A stretch of 5,243 bases of DNA, taken from the NCBI GenBank assembly GCA_031551255.1, contig JAVBNW010000082.1:1-5243 (forward strand). Direction: 5' to 3'. The position numbers were made by a program, and so were the translations under genes. Below, in pieces: positions 4,874 through 5,243 of this stretch. Under the pieces are notes generated by a model. The model had not been told where the DNA came from and made no database searches. It saw only the letters and a list, made by a program, of their open reading frames with translations. Source of the DNA: JAVBNW01 sp031551255. GTDB taxonomy: Bacteria; Bacillota; Clostridia; Christensenellales; UBA1750. Each line of letters starts with the position of its first letter. Position 1 is the first letter of the stretch.

Positions 4874-5243
4874 CGCCGCGCCAGCCACCACAGATAAGAG
4901 CAATGCTTGGGCCGGATGGCATTCTACGTCATTTTTCTGTGCCGCGCCACCCGGCATGTGGGCAAAACCAGGGCGACAACGCGCCCTACGGCGGTGGATG
5001 GAAGGTGTCCTAATGAAAGGGATTTTTGCTCTGATCAGCCGCGCGGCCGCGTCGCGACGTGCAAAAGCCGCGAAACGCGCCCGCATTCCGACGACGTATG
5101 GACTGTTTTTTATGGACCCGAGCTCGACAAGCGCCTTCCCTTCGAGCGTGCCCAGTGGGCCGCCGCCGTCCGTCGTGCTTTCGGACGGCAAAGAGCGGGA
5201 GGGTTCGAGAGAGTAACCTTGCAAGCCGGGGCGGCGCTGCCCG
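4874..5243 (+). other. Unresolved 3' region with competing frames
   Basis: Three + frames are partly open here and none is convincing. (a) A GTG at 4870 overlaps the stop of the preceding gene (GTGA) and would encode 47 residues ending GGGWKVS at 5013. That stop overlaps the ATG of the next ORF as TAATG. (b) The ORF 5013-5216 is listed separately. (c) From an ATG at 4916 a frame runs open to the window edge; its later part (FYGPELDKRLPFERAQWAAA and on) looks protein-like while its first 60 residues do not. Overlapping stop/start junctions suggest a coupled chain of short ORFs, but a frameshifted gene or non-coding DNA is equally possible. No promoter is seen. A small GGGCG/CGCCC hairpin lies at 4971-4986. 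Confidence 0.4.
5013..5216 (+). CDS. Possible small hypothetical protein
   Basis: A 67-codon ORF I do not recognise. GAAGG (5001-5005) lies 7 bases before the ATG. The N-terminal half is strongly basic (SRAAASRRAKAAKRAR, residues 9-24); the second half is Ser/Pro-rich and ends VVLSDGKEREGSRE. That ending closely resembles the tail of the preceding small membrane protein (GKEERGSRE), which could mean a shared or duplicated C-terminus or be chance. By my count third codon positions are about 69% G/C, more than the first and second (about 60% each), which mildly supports this frame. No membrane segment is evident. Reading may be wrong if the gene in the open frame through the window edge is the true one. 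Confidence 0.35.
   Translation: MKGIFALISRAAASRRAKAAKRARIPTTYGLFFMDPSSTSAFPSSVPSGPPPSVVLSDGKEREGSRE

Noticed and set aside
4659..5012. Upstream extension of the 5013-5216 ORF to 4659
   Set aside because: This part overlaps the small membrane protein gene in another frame and has Arg/Pro/Ala-rich shadow composition; the Shine-Dalgarno lies before 5013.
4115..5224. 369-residue ORF on the - strand, covering the end of floA and beyond
   Set aside because: Antisense to floA and the small membrane protein gene, rich in His/Arg/Gly, with no recognisable domain; a long shadow frame.

Overview
The window looks like chromosomal DNA of a GC-rich (about 60% by eye) low-redundancy Firmicute, most likely a Clostridia-type anaerobe. 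The reasons are strong purine-rich Shine-Dalgarno sites (AAAGGGG, AAAGGAG, AAGGAGGGG), sigma-A type promoters, a PfoR-type PTS_EIIC_2 membrane protein, and an nfeD-floA pair of the Bacillus/Clostridium kind. The taxonomic placement is inference. All supported genes are on the + strand. I see no tRNA, rRNA, CRISPR array, transposase or phage gene.

Layout. (1) 1-335 has no credible gene. Bases 43-212 are an island of nested inverted repeats (MITE- or REP-like), followed by a perfect operator-like inverted repeat overlapping a near-consensus promoter and a short leader. (2) 336-1376 encodes a polytopic membrane protein of the PTS IIC-like / PfoR family. (3) A 128-base gap carries a GC-rich hairpin and a second promoter with the same hexamers and spacing as the first. 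(4) 1511-2098 and 2129-2713 are two tandem uracil-DNA glycosylase superfamily genes, 30 bases apart. The first is a canonical family 4 enzyme with all four Fe-S cysteines; the second is a paralogue with no cysteine at all. (5) A GC-rich 9-bp hairpin follows, then a promoter with a perfect extended -10 box and a leader of about 120 nt holding four interchangeable CCGGA/TCCGG elements. (6) 2924-3478 (short NfeD) and 3560-4555 (FloA flotillin-like protein) form the membrane-microdomain pair, separated by a long hairpin. (7) 4604-4873 is a small single-pass membrane protein that appears to belong to the same transcript. (8) 4874-5243 is unresolved: a weak 67-codon ORF (5013-5216) competes with a frame that stays open to the window edge.

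How the genes work together. The two UDG genes form a probable uracil-repair operon. NfeD and FloA belong to a conserved pair in which flotillin assembles membrane microdomains and NfeD's OB-fold is thought to partner the SPFH protein; the small membrane protein after floA is a candidate accessory component. The PfoR-like transporter gene is a separate, probably regulated, unit.

Nothing here proves a new system. The items most worth a second look are the cysteine-free UDG next to a normal one, the regulated-looking promoter of the PfoR-like gene beside a palindromic repeat island, and the structured leader and intergenic hairpin of the nfeD-floA unit.
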